From SIG450 sp045658425 (GTDB lineage Bacteria > Bacillota > Clostridia > UMGS1840 > HGM11507): DNA of 62,694 nucleotides. Both the position numbers and the translations under genes were made by a program. This document shows, one piece after another, positions 52,401 to 61,467 of the stretch; the stretch's first letter is position 1; every line of letters starts with the position of its first letter. Where the stretch lies: positions 1 to 62,694 of the forward strand of contig JAZOVB010000109.1 of NCBI GenBank assembly GCA_045658425.1, given 5' to 3'. A model generated the notes under the pieces. That model was not told the origin of the DNA and made no database searches. It saw only the letters and a list, made by a program, of their open reading frames with translations.

Positions 52401-53109
52401 ATCACTTTATCAGAATGCTATATCTCAGGCAAATCTGTATATCCCTCCGGTTATAAATCAGGGAGGAAGCGCACCTTCAGGAGGAGGATCAAGCAATGTT
52501 AAGGTTGAACCTTCATATGTCGAGGAAAATAAAAGCAGCTATGAAACAATCGGCACAACTCTTATGTCTGATATAAATGAAGCTGACTGGGCAAGTGAAG
52601 CTATATATGAACTTGTTGATAAAAATATTATCAAAGGCTATGATGATGGAAAATTCAGACCTTTAAATAACATAACAAGAGCAGAATTCATAAAACTTGT
52701 AGTAACAGCTTTTGAATTTAATCTTGATGCAAATTCAGGTGAATTTGATGATGTAAGACCTTCTGACTGGCACTATCAATATATAAAAAAAGCAACTGAA
52801 AATGGTCTTGTAAGAGGAAAAACTGATAATATGTTTATGCCTGATGATTTAATTACAAGACAGGAAATGACAGTTATTTTACATAGAGTTATTTTTAAAT
52901 ACAATAAGATTAATAGAGCATCTGAAATTAATCTTGATTTTACAGATGCTGATATGATTGCGGATTATGCGATAAAATCAGTTATGATGTTATCTGAAAT
53001 GAAACTTTTAAATGGTTTTCCTGATGGGTCTTTTGGACCTCTTTTGAATACTACAAGAGCTGAAGCTGCATACCTTGTTTATACAGTTTTAAATTTCATT
53101 AATGAATAG
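49441..53109 (+). CDS. S-layer-anchored GLUG-repeat protein
   Basis: 1222 residues. Signal peptide with cleavage near SLAA, then ATGTGVKDDPIIIKNEQDFV and GLUG repeats to about residue 400, closely similar to 43879-45594. A middle region follows with a small β-domain (VTLTVSDILHGTVKINNEIL). A helical part (about 780-1000) and a G/S-rich linker (GGSAPSGGGSS) lead to three SLH domains from about residue 1045 (WASEAIYELVDKNIIKGYDD, WHYQYIKKATENGLVRGKTD, AIKSVMMLSEMKLLNGFPDG). SLH domains bind pyruvylated secondary cell-wall polymer. GAGGTG lies before the ATG at 49441. Probably the wall-attached member of the surface set. Confidence 0.87.
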   Translation: MYFKRILTAILTVCLVVTSFGALSFTSLAATGTGVKDDPIIIKNEQDFVDYFSSPASNSDKYFKLSTNLDLTGTSYLPTTSKFMSFDGQGHTIKLDISSSGNASLFGKWYPDNTNGTRELKNLTITGNVAGTGDVSAGFVVAVERGGTYNFDKLINRATVSGKRGVGGIAGRMEGSGAVVINMTDCENHGSITSSGNAFGAVGGIIGFVADGNTPNHTVNIVNCKNYGKISSEVNAGGIAGRLAKDTARKFTVSITNCANYGEIAASATGSGFAGIVGYSQGNADSSLFISKCYNAGKISGYDGRYTSGIVGRSDIKLTIEESYNAGIVSETAGNSFKGAMVGYNLPAESSILNCYNTGNFETSGTNSQPMYSLKDDSVIVTTSGLYYLEGLNIGASITNATEITDSELKTSLPSGFSSDIWDFIPMTDASDYYKYPQIKSNPYYYDFILLKDCESENYTYNYFIPSAEIEGTLNGANLIDFKDGISIYSVLGNGKLISPYGTYPELYETSLILDDTTSGVSINKSAVIFAVTKSSAKDDDGFSPVLSKEGKNARLSLKDGTQLYISSKIYYVKENEENITFPEAEAFFIKWIDSVTLTVSDILHGTVKINNEILDDEEYVFPKGSELDITVIPDNEYYLDTLKVNNADLISDKLEETTESYVIDKDSNLNANFIKYDLDRKITEDRKEESGVIVQTFKVHGNAGTMAEGKKIAVEFIKNSTLVDSDYSIVGADGSYAIIMDGSYSSGDYTIKVTLEIANSNILTFYITDEEKDTFYITSPKSLNDLLIQINNNKETIVVDDLASEICDDSDLAFETDVFEELDFSIQRTIVNRFLDNNEYTVANIYERFDAAVIFETLKNSSITEDTVKNILDVYKKYIDIENEKIYTEVFLNLVNKNSVYSLLKGQNYQTYQDITNQFNYASIKEKLINVINYMEIMPVLLLYKTELNLESEVDLYDNFVPLKQDRCADYIFKNLKNTTTYSELKSLYQNAISQANLYIPPVINQGGSAPSGGGSSNVKVEPSYVEENKSSYETIGTTLMSDINEADWASEAIYELVDKNIIKGYDDGKFRPLNNITRAEFIKLVVTAFEFNLDANSGEFDDVRPSDWHYQYIKKATENGLVRGKTDNMFMPDDLITRQEMTVILHRVIFKYNKINRASEINLDFTDADMIADYAIKSVMMLSEMKLLNGFPDGSFGPLLNTTRAEAAYLVYTVLNFINE

Positions 53110-53120
53110 GAGGAATAAAT

Positions 53121-55754
53121 ATGAAAAAAATAAAATCAATTATATTGTGCTTTGTTTTAATATTAAGCATCATTTCTTCATATTCAGTATTTGCTGTTGA
53201 AAACAATTTCGCTAGCGAAATGAGAAATCTTGAAACTCTTGGCATTCTCACCTCTGGACGAAGCGCAGATGAGGTTATTACAAGAGGGGAATTTGCTCAG
53301 ATGGTTGCCTCGATTACAGGATATGTATATGGTGCGCCAGAACAGATAGATGTTATTTTTAGTGATGTGCAGCCGGAACATGAGTTTTACGATGCTATTA
53401 CATATTGTGTGAAATCAGGATATATATCGGGACATCAGGATAAAACATTTCGACCTGAAGATGCTATTATGTCAGATCATGTTGTAAAAGTTTTAATCAG
53501 TGTTCTTGGATATGATTATCTTGCGTTAAGCCAGGGAGGATACATGCAGGGTTATATTCTTGCAGCAAAATCTTTAGGGCTTACAAAAGGTATCGATGTT
53601 CCATATGGACAAAATATTCTTCTTTGTGAGGTTGCAAAGCTGATATCAAATGCGTTATCAATTCCTGTTGCAAGAATAACAGGCATTGGCAAAGAGTTTA
53701 ATTATACAATAGAAGATAATGTTACTCTTTTTTCACTTCATTTTGATATGTACACTTTAAAAGGTGTTGTTTCTGCAACAGATATTGCATCTCTTTCGGG
53801 ATACGTAATTGCCGAAGAGGATACGGTTGTAATAGCTGATACAAAATTTTATACTAACGGAAAAAATGTTTATGATTTATTAGGTCATACTGTCGATCTT
53901 ATATATAAAGTCGATACTGTACGACAAAGAAATGAAATTATTTCTATTTCTAAAAACACAAAAAGCGAGGAAATAATTATTCCTCGAAAAGATATAGTTT
54001 CTATTTCGGCGGGTAAAGTTTCATATACCGATGAGTATTTAAAGACTCTTAGCGTCAATATCGGTCAGAGCTTTGATTTTATATATAATGGAGTAAAGAA
54101 GAATTTTGATTTAACTCTTATAGAAAATTCAAAGTATGGAACATTAAAGCTTGTTTCTTCTGATGGTAATTTTTATAATGTTATGATTTATGAAAATTAT
54201 GAGTCTGTCAGAGTAAATAGAATAGACCAGGAGGAAAAAGTTGTATTTGATAAAGACACCGGGAAAAAATACATTCTGGATTCAAATGATAAAAAAGTTA
54301 TCATTGTTGACAAGTCAGGTATTCAAATTGATTTTTCAGAAATTAAGGTTGATTATATTTTAACGATTGCAGAGAGTGCAGATTTTATTAAAGTTCAGGT
54401 TTCTTCTGATTTTGAAACCATTGAAGTTACAGAAAAAAATGTGGGAGAAGGAAATATCTTCTCATCTGAACGAGGGTATGATTTTGCGGGTGATAAAACT
54501 GCACTTATCAGCATGATAGATTACTATGTGCCAGTTGTATTATATCTTGATGTTTATGGTAATATTGCAGACTTTGATTTTAAAAAAGATGCAACTGGAA
54601 AAAGATGGGCATTTTTAATCAAGTCAAACGAAGCGGGGAGTAACGAGTTCGAAAAGAAAATATATCTTAAGGTATATACTGATGCGGGATATATAGAAAC
54701 TCTTACGCTTAATGAAGATCCGATTATTAATGGGACAAAGAAAAACAATGCTGTATATTTAACTGATGTAAAACCTGTTCTTATTGAAGGAAGAGTTTTC
54801 TCTTTTGATACAAATTTGGAGGGAGAAATAAGCAAAATAGAAACAGCTCTTCCTGCATATGGAGATGGCTCTTATGCTCAGAATGAAGACGGACTTTCAA
54901 TACTTTTGTCAGGAAGTTATGAGTACAACGGAACAAGTGTTACAAAATCATTTGGAACACGTGCATATATTGGAACAAATACAGTTGTTTTATCCGTACC
55001 TTCTTCGGATAAACTCGCTGATTCGAAAAACGAAGATTTTTCTATTATTACTCCTCTTAATGAAGCCGTTTATAATGTAACTGCATATGCTTTTTCAAAA
55101 GATGATAAATATGCAAATGTTATTGTAGTGTCAGGTGAGGAGCATTATAAGGTTTCAATTAAAAATACAATCGGAGTTGTAACCAGGAAAACTGATGTAA
55201 TAGATGAAGATGGAACCACAAAGAGTAAACTTTATGTTTTCTCGGGCAATGGCGAAACTTTTGGTTACATAGAAAAAGATGATATTGTTTCACTTAATAA
55301 CACAGGATATTTTTATGATGATGCTGATAAAGCTTCATATGGCAGCATGAAAATAGGAGATGTTAAAGCAGGGGATATTATTTCTTATTCCACTGATAAT
55401 AAAGGCAATATCAAAAGCTTTAGTTATATTTATACTCCTTTAGCGCAGTACATTCACTGTAATGACCAGATGGAAATTGATGATTACAGAATAGTTCAGA
55501 TTTCAGCAAAGGAAATAGATAAAGAATTTATTACATTTGACATATACAAGTATTACAACAGAACAACGAGATCGTGGGAAAACAGTTCTTATCCCGAAGC
55601 CGCAAGATATGCCAATGCGAAAGTTGTTGTCGTAAGAAAAGCAGGGAATGCCTATGTAGCTTCGATAGGTACAATTAATGATATAGAAATAGGCGAAACA
55701 ATCTTTGTTCAGTATGTTAGTAGATCCTTGAATACAATAATTGTATATAAATAG
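53121..55754 (+). CDS. Exported protein with N-terminal SLH domains
   Basis: 877 residues. Signal peptide to about residue 26 (SVFA). Three SLH units, partly degenerate, lie at about 30-205 (EMRNLETLGILTSGRSADEV, YDAITYCVKSGYISGHQDKT, YILAAKSLGLTKGID). The remaining ~670 residues are β-rich with repeated segments (YTDEYLKTLSVNIGQSFDFI, YEYNGTSVTKSFGTRAYIGT) but no catalytic motif I recognise. AGGAGG precedes the ATG, 11 bases after the previous SLH gene. Unlike that protein, the SLH domains are at the N-terminus. Likely structural or binding partner of the surface lyases. Confidence 0.82.
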   Translation: MKKIKSIILCFVLILSIISSYSVFAVENNFASEMRNLETLGILTSGRSADEVITRGEFAQMVASITGYVYGAPEQIDVIFSDVQPEHEFYDAITYCVKSGYISGHQDKTFRPEDAIMSDHVVKVLISVLGYDYLALSQGGYMQGYILAAKSLGLTKGIDVPYGQNILLCEVAKLISNALSIPVARITGIGKEFNYTIEDNVTLFSLHFDMYTLKGVVSATDIASLSGYVIAEEDTVVIADTKFYTNGKNVYDLLGHTVDLIYKVDTVRQRNEIISISKNTKSEEIIIPRKDIVSISAGKVSYTDEYLKTLSVNIGQSFDFIYNGVKKNFDLTLIENSKYGTLKLVSSDGNFYNVMIYENYESVRVNRIDQEEKVVFDKDTGKKYILDSNDKKVIIVDKSGIQIDFSEIKVDYILTIAESADFIKVQVSSDFETIEVTEKNVGEGNIFSSERGYDFAGDKTALISMIDYYVPVVLYLDVYGNIADFDFKKDATGKRWAFLIKSNEAGSNEFEKKIYLKVYTDAGYIETLTLNEDPIINGTKKNNAVYLTDVKPVLIEGRVFSFDTNLEGEISKIETALPAYGDGSYAQNEDGLSILLSGSYEYNGTSVTKSFGTRAYIGTNTVVLSVPSSDKLADSKNEDFSIITPLNEAVYNVTAYAFSKDDKYANVIVVSGEEHYKVSIKNTIGVVTRKTDVIDEDGTTKSKLYVFSGNGETFGYIEKDDIVSLNNTGYFYDDADKASYGSMKIGDVKAGDIISYSTDNKGNIKSFSYIYTPLAQYIHCNDQMEIDDYRIVQISAKEIDKEFITFDIYKYYNRTTRSWENSSYPEAARYANAKVVVVRKAGNAYVASIGTINDIEIGETIFVQYVSRSLNTIIVYK

Positions 55755-55763
55755 GAGACTGTA

Positions 55764-58700
55764 ATGAGAAAAAATATAATATCATTATGCTTATCTGTTG
55801 TTTTAATCTTAAATTCATTTCCATTTTTAGTAATGGCAGATACCGTGTCTTCAGAATTTTTAGCAAAAATAGAAGCAGAAAGTGGAGAACTTCATAAAAA
55901 CAACAGTCTTAGTAATGGAGGGTTCGAAAAGATAAGTGATATATCTGCATCAGGTGGATATTCCTTGTTTTCAGAAGAATATTATATGGATATAGACAGT
56001 AAGAGTGTAACACCTGTTACATATACTGTTACTGTGCCAAAACAAAACAGATACAATATATTTGTAAAAATATATTGTAAAAGAGCAGATTCCTTTTGGC
56101 TTTCTATAAATGGGAGCGATTACGAATCTTGTAATTTTACATGTGTAACAAACGGATACGAATGGAAGCTTATTAATTCTTACGAATTTGCACAAGGCGT
56201 GAATACAATTAAACTTGCAAATCGTGAAAGTGGCGTATATATTGATAAATTTATCATAACTGACAAGTTGAATTATTATCCTGATAATATTGATGATACA
56301 GATTGTCTTGATAAAATTTACTCATCAGATGCTATAAAATATTATCCTCCTGTAAATCATCCAAGGATATATGTAACAGAGGATAAAATTGATGATGTGC
56401 AAAGAAATCTGAATCATGAGCAAAATGCGAAAGATTTTGCACAGCTTGTTAAGTATGCAGATGCAAAAGTAACAAATGTTAGTTTTGCACTTCCTGGCAC
56501 TTCTGTCGGAGATAAAATTTATGGATATATTGAAAGCAATGCCTTTTTATATCTTATGGATAAGAATAATAAGAACAGGGCGTTAAATTCAATTAATATG
56601 TTGTTTGAATTTCTTCCTAAAGTCCAAATGACTGAAGAAAATCCTTCAAGGACCGCAGGGTATATTGCATCGCTTATAGCAAAGGTATACGATTGGTGCT
56701 ATGATGAACTAACTTATGAAGAAAAGGAAGAACTTTTTGAATATGGTCTTGACCTTTTGTCACAGACTGAAATTGCTTTTCCACCGGTTAAGAATAACGG
56801 ATATGCCAATGAACACAGTATGGAAGCAATGCTCTTAAAGGATTCTTTGATGTTTTCTATTGCAGTTTATAACGAACATCCGGAAGTATATAATGTAGTT
56901 GCTGGAAGAATATTTAATGAACATCTTTCTGTTATCAATTATCATCTTGAAGAAAATAACAGCAGAATGCATGTAGCAGGTGATGATTATGGCAGATATA
57001 GAACAATATTCGCGTTGTACCTGTCTTCCATTTATGAAAAAATGGGATATGCAAATATTGTTTCTAGTAATCTTAAGGATTTAGCCTATCAGGTTATTAT
57101 AAGAAGAAGGCCTGATGGATACTATATGACTCTCGGCGACTCATATTCAAAAAGGCCGGAGGGAAGAAAACCTACTGAGGTTGATAGCTCTTTTTTAGCA
57201 GCTAATTTATATAAAGATAAGTATTTAAAACAGCATTATTTTGACAATTATATATCAGCTCCTAATGGAGGAGCTTCGCTTTCTTGTGCAGACAAACTTT
57301 TATTAAATGATGTGTCGATAGAAGGTTTTACTAAAATTGTTCTGCCTTTAAGTGTTTATTCGGGCAACGAACAAGGTGTTATGACAGCAAGGACAAGTTG
57401 GAAAAATGATTCCATGATTGTTTCAATGAAAATGCCTGAAAGGTATTTGTGTGGCCACTCTCACTACGATTCTGGTGCTTTCGAAATATATTATAAAGGT
57501 GCACTGGCGCTTGATAGCGGAGTTTACGAAGGTGTAGATGAGAATGGGAATTCTCTTGGTTCAGGAAGCGTTCACGATTTGAATTATCATAAAAGGACGA
57601 TTGCTCACAATGCAATGTTGGTATTTGATCCAAACGAAATGTTTGTTTATGATGGTGCGAATATTTCTAATGATGGGGGGCAACGCATACCTGAATCCAT
57701 GTCCTCTGTAAAGGATTTTGATACTTATAAAAATATAAATAAAATAGGTAAAGTATTGGATGTTGAATATGGTCCATCATTGAATATGCCTTCATACACA
57801 TATTTAAAAGGCGATATAAAAGATGCATATTCTGATAAAGTAACTGCTTACACTCGTTCGTTTTTGTTCTTTAATTTTTTTGAAGATGTACATCCGGGTG
57901 CACTTATTGTGATGGATAAAATAACAAGTTCCAATCCAATGTATAAAAAAACATGGCTTTTACATTCTCAGAATGAGCCGGAAATAAACGGAAATGTTAC
58001 TACCTTTGCTAATGCTGGTGGAAGACTTACCAATGAGACGCTTCTTCCCGTTCCTGCTTCTATAAAAAAAGTAGGGGGAGAAGGAAAAGAGTTTCTTGTT
58101 GGCAATACAAATTACTCCATAACTCCAGTCTATGAAGAATGTGATGAAAGTGGTAATTGGAGAATTGAAATTTCACCTGAGAGTGAAAATACAACAGATT
58201 ATTTCTTAAATGTTATTCAGGTTAATGATGATAACGACCTGATTACACCTTTAGAAAGCACTATGTATGAGACGGAAGAATTTTATGGTGTAAAGATTAA
58301 TAATAAAGTTGGCTTTTTATCTAAGCATGATGAGAGAATTTCTCGAGAATTTACTCTTGTAGTAAATGGTGACGAAGAATTAAGCTATGTTGTTTGTGGC
58401 CTTGAAGAAGGGACCTGGACTGTTAAAAACAACTCAGGTATACTTATTGGAGATTTTGTTGCATCTTCAGATGGCGGAACAATTTCATTCAATGCAATGC
58501 CAGGGACTTATGTTGTATCTAAAAAGGATAATATTATAAAAGCATTGGATTTTTCTATAGCAGCAGGTATAGATATAACCTTTAATAATGCACTGACAAC
58601 AGGTGATTATCTTGTAAATGTGTCTTATGAAGAAGAAATGTTTCAGGACATTAAAATTACGCCACCTTATATACTTCTTACAGCAAGATTGGAACAATTT

Positions 58701-59015
58701 CAGGGTTATACTATTTCGTATGGTGTGAAAATGTATATGGTGGAACAGGGTGTTGTTCGAAGTGTAGAGCCATATACCGTACAGGCTAATGGAATTTCTG
58801 AAAGAGGGAATTTTGGCATTTTATTCTATGGCAATGGTCTGATCAGAGGTAAGAGATATCTTTTATATCCTTATGCTATTTATGTTAAAGATAATAATTA
58901 TTATACTGTATATGGAAAAGAAATAGATTTTTATCTTAATGAAGTTGAAGAATATAAGACTAACAGGTTATATGGAAAACAAAATATAAAATTGTTTAAT
59001 ATTGAAAATTGGTAA
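55764..59015 (+). CDS. Exported heparinase II/III-family polysaccharide lyase
   Basis: 1083 residues. Signal peptide to about residue 26 (FLVMA). A CBM-like β-domain (about 30-185) precedes the α/α-toroid (about 195-560; NGYANEHSMEAMLLKDSL and AGDDYGRYRTIFALY). The β-sandwich half has CGHSHYDSGAFEIYYKG and VHDLNYHKRTIAHNAML. It matches the enzyme at 45745 along the lyase part but lacks its F5/8-like end. Instead it ends with a module (RGNFGILFYGNGLIRGKRYL) shared with the GLUG protein at 43879. GGAG lies before the ATG, nine bases after the previous stop. The two lyases may act on different linkages of the same polymer. Confidence 0.82.
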   Translation: MRKNIISLCLSVVLILNSFPFLVMADTVSSEFLAKIEAESGELHKNNSLSNGGFEKISDISASGGYSLFSEEYYMDIDSKSVTPVTYTVTVPKQNRYNIFVKIYCKRADSFWLSINGSDYESCNFTCVTNGYEWKLINSYEFAQGVNTIKLANRESGVYIDKFIITDKLNYYPDNIDDTDCLDKIYSSDAIKYYPPVNHPRIYVTEDKIDDVQRNLNHEQNAKDFAQLVKYADAKVTNVSFALPGTSVGDKIYGYIESNAFLYLMDKNNKNRALNSINMLFEFLPKVQMTEENPSRTAGYIASLIAKVYDWCYDELTYEEKEELFEYGLDLLSQTEIAFPPVKNNGYANEHSMEAMLLKDSLMFSIAVYNEHPEVYNVVAGRIFNEHLSVINYHLEENNSRMHVAGDDYGRYRTIFALYLSSIYEKMGYANIVSSNLKDLAYQVIIRRRPDGYYMTLGDSYSKRPEGRKPTEVDSSFLAANLYKDKYLKQHYFDNYISAPNGGASLSCADKLLLNDVSIEGFTKIVLPLSVYSGNEQGVMTARTSWKNDSMIVSMKMPERYLCGHSHYDSGAFEIYYKGALALDSGVYEGVDENGNSLGSGSVHDLNYHKRTIAHNAMLVFDPNEMFVYDGANISNDGGQRIPESMSSVKDFDTYKNINKIGKVLDVEYGPSLNMPSYTYLKGDIKDAYSDKVTAYTRSFLFFNFFEDVHPGALIVMDKITSSNPMYKKTWLLHSQNEPEINGNVTTFANAGGRLTNETLLPVPASIKKVGGEGKEFLVGNTNYSITPVYEECDESGNWRIEISPESENTTDYFLNVIQVNDDNDLITPLESTMYETEEFYGVKINNKVGFLSKHDERISREFTLVVNGDEELSYVVCGLEEGTWTVKNNSGILIGDFVASSDGGTISFNAMPGTYVVSKKDNIIKALDFSIAAGIDITFNNALTTGDYLVNVSYEEEMFQDIKITPPYILLTARLEQFQGYTISYGVKMYMVEQGVVRSVEPYTVQANGISERGNFGILFYGNGLIRGKRYLLYPYAIYVKDNNYYTVYGKEIDFYLNEVEEYKTNRLYGKQNIKLFNIENW

Positions 59016-59032
59016 AGGCTCTGTAAGATAAT

Positions 59033-59572
59033 TTGTATGGAAATGAGGCGGAAAATATTTTTATATTAGGACAGATTTTAGGGTTTTTAGCTATGGCAAC
59101 TTACATTTTAAGTTATCAACTAAAAAAAAGAAAAAATATTATTTTAGTAAATGCTTTCTCGAATATTTTTTATATCTTACAGTATATTTTGTTAGGGGCA
59201 TTTGAAGGCGCAACACTTGACATTTTATCAACAATTTCAACAGTTGCCGCCCATAATAAAGATAGAGGATTTATTTTTAAATATAAAAAGTTGGTTATTA
59301 TAATTATAAATCTATCAATGATAATTTCCGGAGTGTTGCTATATAAAAATATATTCAGTTTATTCCCTGTTATTGGTGCGATGCTTCAGACAGGAGCATT
59401 CTGGATAACAGAGGAAAGAAAAATAAGAATAGTATCATTTTTAGGTGGACCATTCTGGCTTACATATAATATAGTTTCAAAAGCCTATGGCTCTGCCATT
59501 GGAAGTGTTTTATGCCTGCTTTCAATAGGTGTTGCTATTTATAGATATGATTGTAAAAGTAAAAGAATTTAA
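59033..59572 (+). CDS. YgjV-family inner membrane protein
   Basis: 179 residues with five or six hydrophobic helices (ILGQILGFLAMATYILSYQL, NAFSNIFYILQYILLGAFEG, LVIIIINLSMIISGVLLY, FSLFPVIGAMLQTGAFW). The arrangement fits the Imp-YgjV family, whose function is unknown. The start appears to be TTG at 59033 with only a poor ribosome site, so this start is uncertain; the next in-frame Met is at residue 21 within the first helix. It lies 17 bases after the lyase gene, between it and GH28, and may be translated through coupling. Confidence 0.65.
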   Translation: MYGNEAENIFILGQILGFLAMATYILSYQLKKRKNIILVNAFSNIFYILQYILLGAFEGATLDILSTISTVAAHNKDRGFIFKYKKLVIIIINLSMIISGVLLYKNIFSLFPVIGAMLQTGAFWITEERKIRIVSFLGGPFWLTYNIVSKAYGSAIGSVLCLLSIGVAIYRYDCKSKRI

Positions 59573-59645
59573 AATCTGTAGATTGTTGTATTGAAGAAAC
59601 TGTAAGAATACAAGGGGAATTAAGTATAAAAAAGGAAGTTAAGCA

Positions 59646-61142
59646 ATGTTGAAAAGTATATGTTATCCCAATAAAATTGTTTTGTATTGGGATTTGCCGA
59701 AAAATTTTAAAGATGGCAACAAATATCTTATATCAAAAGATGGAAAGGTTATCGGAGAAACCGAAAAATGTCATTTTGAAGCTAAGGAGCTTGTGCCTGA
59801 GTCAGAATATAATTTCTTGGTTGAAATGATTGGGGAAAGCTCTTGTAAAATCGGTGAAACTTTCTTAAAAACCGAAAAGGAAAAGGAAAGAATCGATATC
59901 ACGAAGGCACCATATAATGCAGTTGGTGACGGTAAAACCTTAAATACCGAAAAAATTCAGAGGGCTATTGATGACTGTAAGGAAAATCAGTGTGTATATA
60001 TTCCAAAAGGAGACTTTTTAACAGGCTCATTATTTCTTCATTCTCATATGGAGCTTTATCTTGAAAAGGATGCCATCTTACACGGCACAACCAATGTAAA
60101 AGATTACGAGCCAAAAATCAAAAGCCGCTTTGAAGGTCACGAAATGATGACCTATGCAGGGCTTTTAAATATTGGCAAGCTTGATAGAGATGAAGGATTT
60201 ACCTGCTCTGATGTAAGAATTACAGGTAAAGGCACCGTTTGCGGCGGCGGAAGAGAGCTTGCATTAAATGTTGTTGATGTTGAAACTATTCTTATGAAGG
60301 ATTATCTTGAGTCTTTAGGAAGTAAAATTAAGGAATGTGAAACTTCTATTACCATACAGGGAAGAGTAAGACCAAGACTTATAAATGTAAGTTGTGCTAA
60401 GAATATAACTATTACAGGTATTACCATAATGAACGGCGCAAGCTGGAATGTACATATGATATATTCAGATAACATAGTTACCTATGATTGTATTTTCCGT
60501 TCAGAAAATGTATGGAACGGAGATGGTTGGGACCCTGATTCTTCCACTAACTGTACTCTTTTTGGCAGTGAATTCTATACAGGCGATGATGCAGTTGCTA
60601 TAAAATCAGGTAAAAACCCTGAAGGTAATATTATAAATAAACCGTGTGAACATATAAGAATTTTTGACTGTATCAGCCATTTCGGACACGGAATAACCAT
60701 CGGAAGTGAAATGTCAGGCGGTGTGAGTGATGTTATGATATGGAACTGTGATATGGGAAATTCGGTGTATGGAGTAGAAATTAAGGGTACTAAAAAACGA
60801 GGCGGATATGTAAGAGATGTTCATGTAAGCTATTCCAAGGTATGCAGAATCCTTATGCATTCTGTCGGATATAATGACGACGGTGAGGGTGCGCCAACTG
60901 CCCCCGTGTTTGAGGATTGCACATTTGAGAATATGACCGTAACCGCAAGAATGCATAATAAAGAAAATGAGGATGAATTCTGCGAAGCAATCGAGCTTTC
61001 AGGCTTTGATATTCCGGGGCACTTTGTAAAAAATATAAAGTTTAAGAATATAAAAATTGATAACGGAACTGACAGTAGAAAACAGTCTATTTATCTTAAA
61101 TGCTGTGAAGGTGTGAGTTTTGAGAATATAAGTTGCCGATGA
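59646..61142 (+). CDS. GH28-family glycoside hydrolase (polygalacturonase-like)
   Basis: 498 residues. The first ~80 look like a fibronectin-III-type module (KIVLYWDLPKNFKDGNKYLI). The right-handed β-helix from about residue 85 begins ITKAPYNAVGDGKTLNTEKI and QRAIDDCKENQCVYIPKGDF. Active-site motifs of GH28 are visible: NGDGWDPDSSTN (Asp), TGDDAVAIKSGKN (Asp-Asp), and HFGHGITIGSEMSGGV (Gly-His-Gly). EIKGTKKRGGYVRDV carries the basic substrate-binding segment. GH28 enzymes hydrolyse galacturonan and related α-linked uronic-acid chains. No signal peptide, so it may act on imported oligosaccharides. GGAAG lies before the ATG. Last gene of the carbohydrate region. Confidence 0.92.
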   Translation: MLKSICYPNKIVLYWDLPKNFKDGNKYLISKDGKVIGETEKCHFEAKELVPESEYNFLVEMIGESSCKIGETFLKTEKEKERIDITKAPYNAVGDGKTLNTEKIQRAIDDCKENQCVYIPKGDFLTGSLFLHSHMELYLEKDAILHGTTNVKDYEPKIKSRFEGHEMMTYAGLLNIGKLDRDEGFTCSDVRITGKGTVCGGGRELALNVVDVETILMKDYLESLGSKIKECETSITIQGRVRPRLINVSCAKNITITGITIMNGASWNVHMIYSDNIVTYDCIFRSENVWNGDGWDPDSSTNCTLFGSEFYTGDDAVAIKSGKNPEGNIINKPCEHIRIFDCISHFGHGITIGSEMSGGVSDVMIWNCDMGNSVYGVEIKGTKKRGGYVRDVHVSYSKVCRILMHSVGYNDDGEGAPTAPVFEDCTFENMTVTARMHNKENEDEFCEAIELSGFDIPGHFVKNIKFKNIKIDNGTDSRKQSIYLKCCEGVSFENISCR

Positions 61143-61222
61143 ATAAGAATCTCACGAAAAACTAAAAGCACAAAGCTTAAGATTTTTGGAGAACATTGTT
61201 GCGTTAATTTACAATAAAAATA

Positions 61223-61260
61223 ATGACCTTAAAATATTTCAAACAATATTTTAAGGTCAT
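61223..61260 (+). terminator. Terminator of the carbohydrate region
   Basis: ATGACCTTAAAATATT at 61223-61238 pairs perfectly with AATATTTTAAGGTCAT at 61245-61260, about 80 bases after the GH28 stop. The stem is long and AT-rich and is followed by ATTTATAT. Confidence 0.7.
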
Positions 61261-61374
61261 ATTTATATATAAATTTGCGACATTTATGAACGTTTCCTGC
61301 GAAAATTTGCAGGACCTTGTTATATAAATCTACAATAAAAAATAGTGTTTTCTATGTTTTTGCTGAGTATGCTT

Positions 61375-61420
61375 TGTGCATATGGATGGTTTCGATGGAG
61401 CTCTGCCATTCATATGCACA
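61375..61420. repeat. 15-bp inverted repeat with one mismatch
   Basis: TGTGCATATGGATGG at 61375-61389 and CCATTCATATGCACA at 61406-61420 enclose TTTCGATGGAGCTCTG. It lies beyond the 3' end of the PIN-like gene on the minus strand. It could be an RNA hairpin, an operator or the trace of a small mobile repeat. Confidence 0.45.
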
Positions 61421-61467
61421 ATGTTGGATAATCGCTACATAATGTAAGGACATGCCATTAAAATTTG

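Larger units (their letters stand above)
61143..61467. other. Intergenic region, no gene seen
   Basis: The stretch between GH28 and the PIN-like gene holds a terminator (61223-61260), a short TCCTGC/GCAGGA hairpin near 61296-61315, and an inverted repeat at 61375-61420. No frame with a ribosome site was found. Confidence 0.5.
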
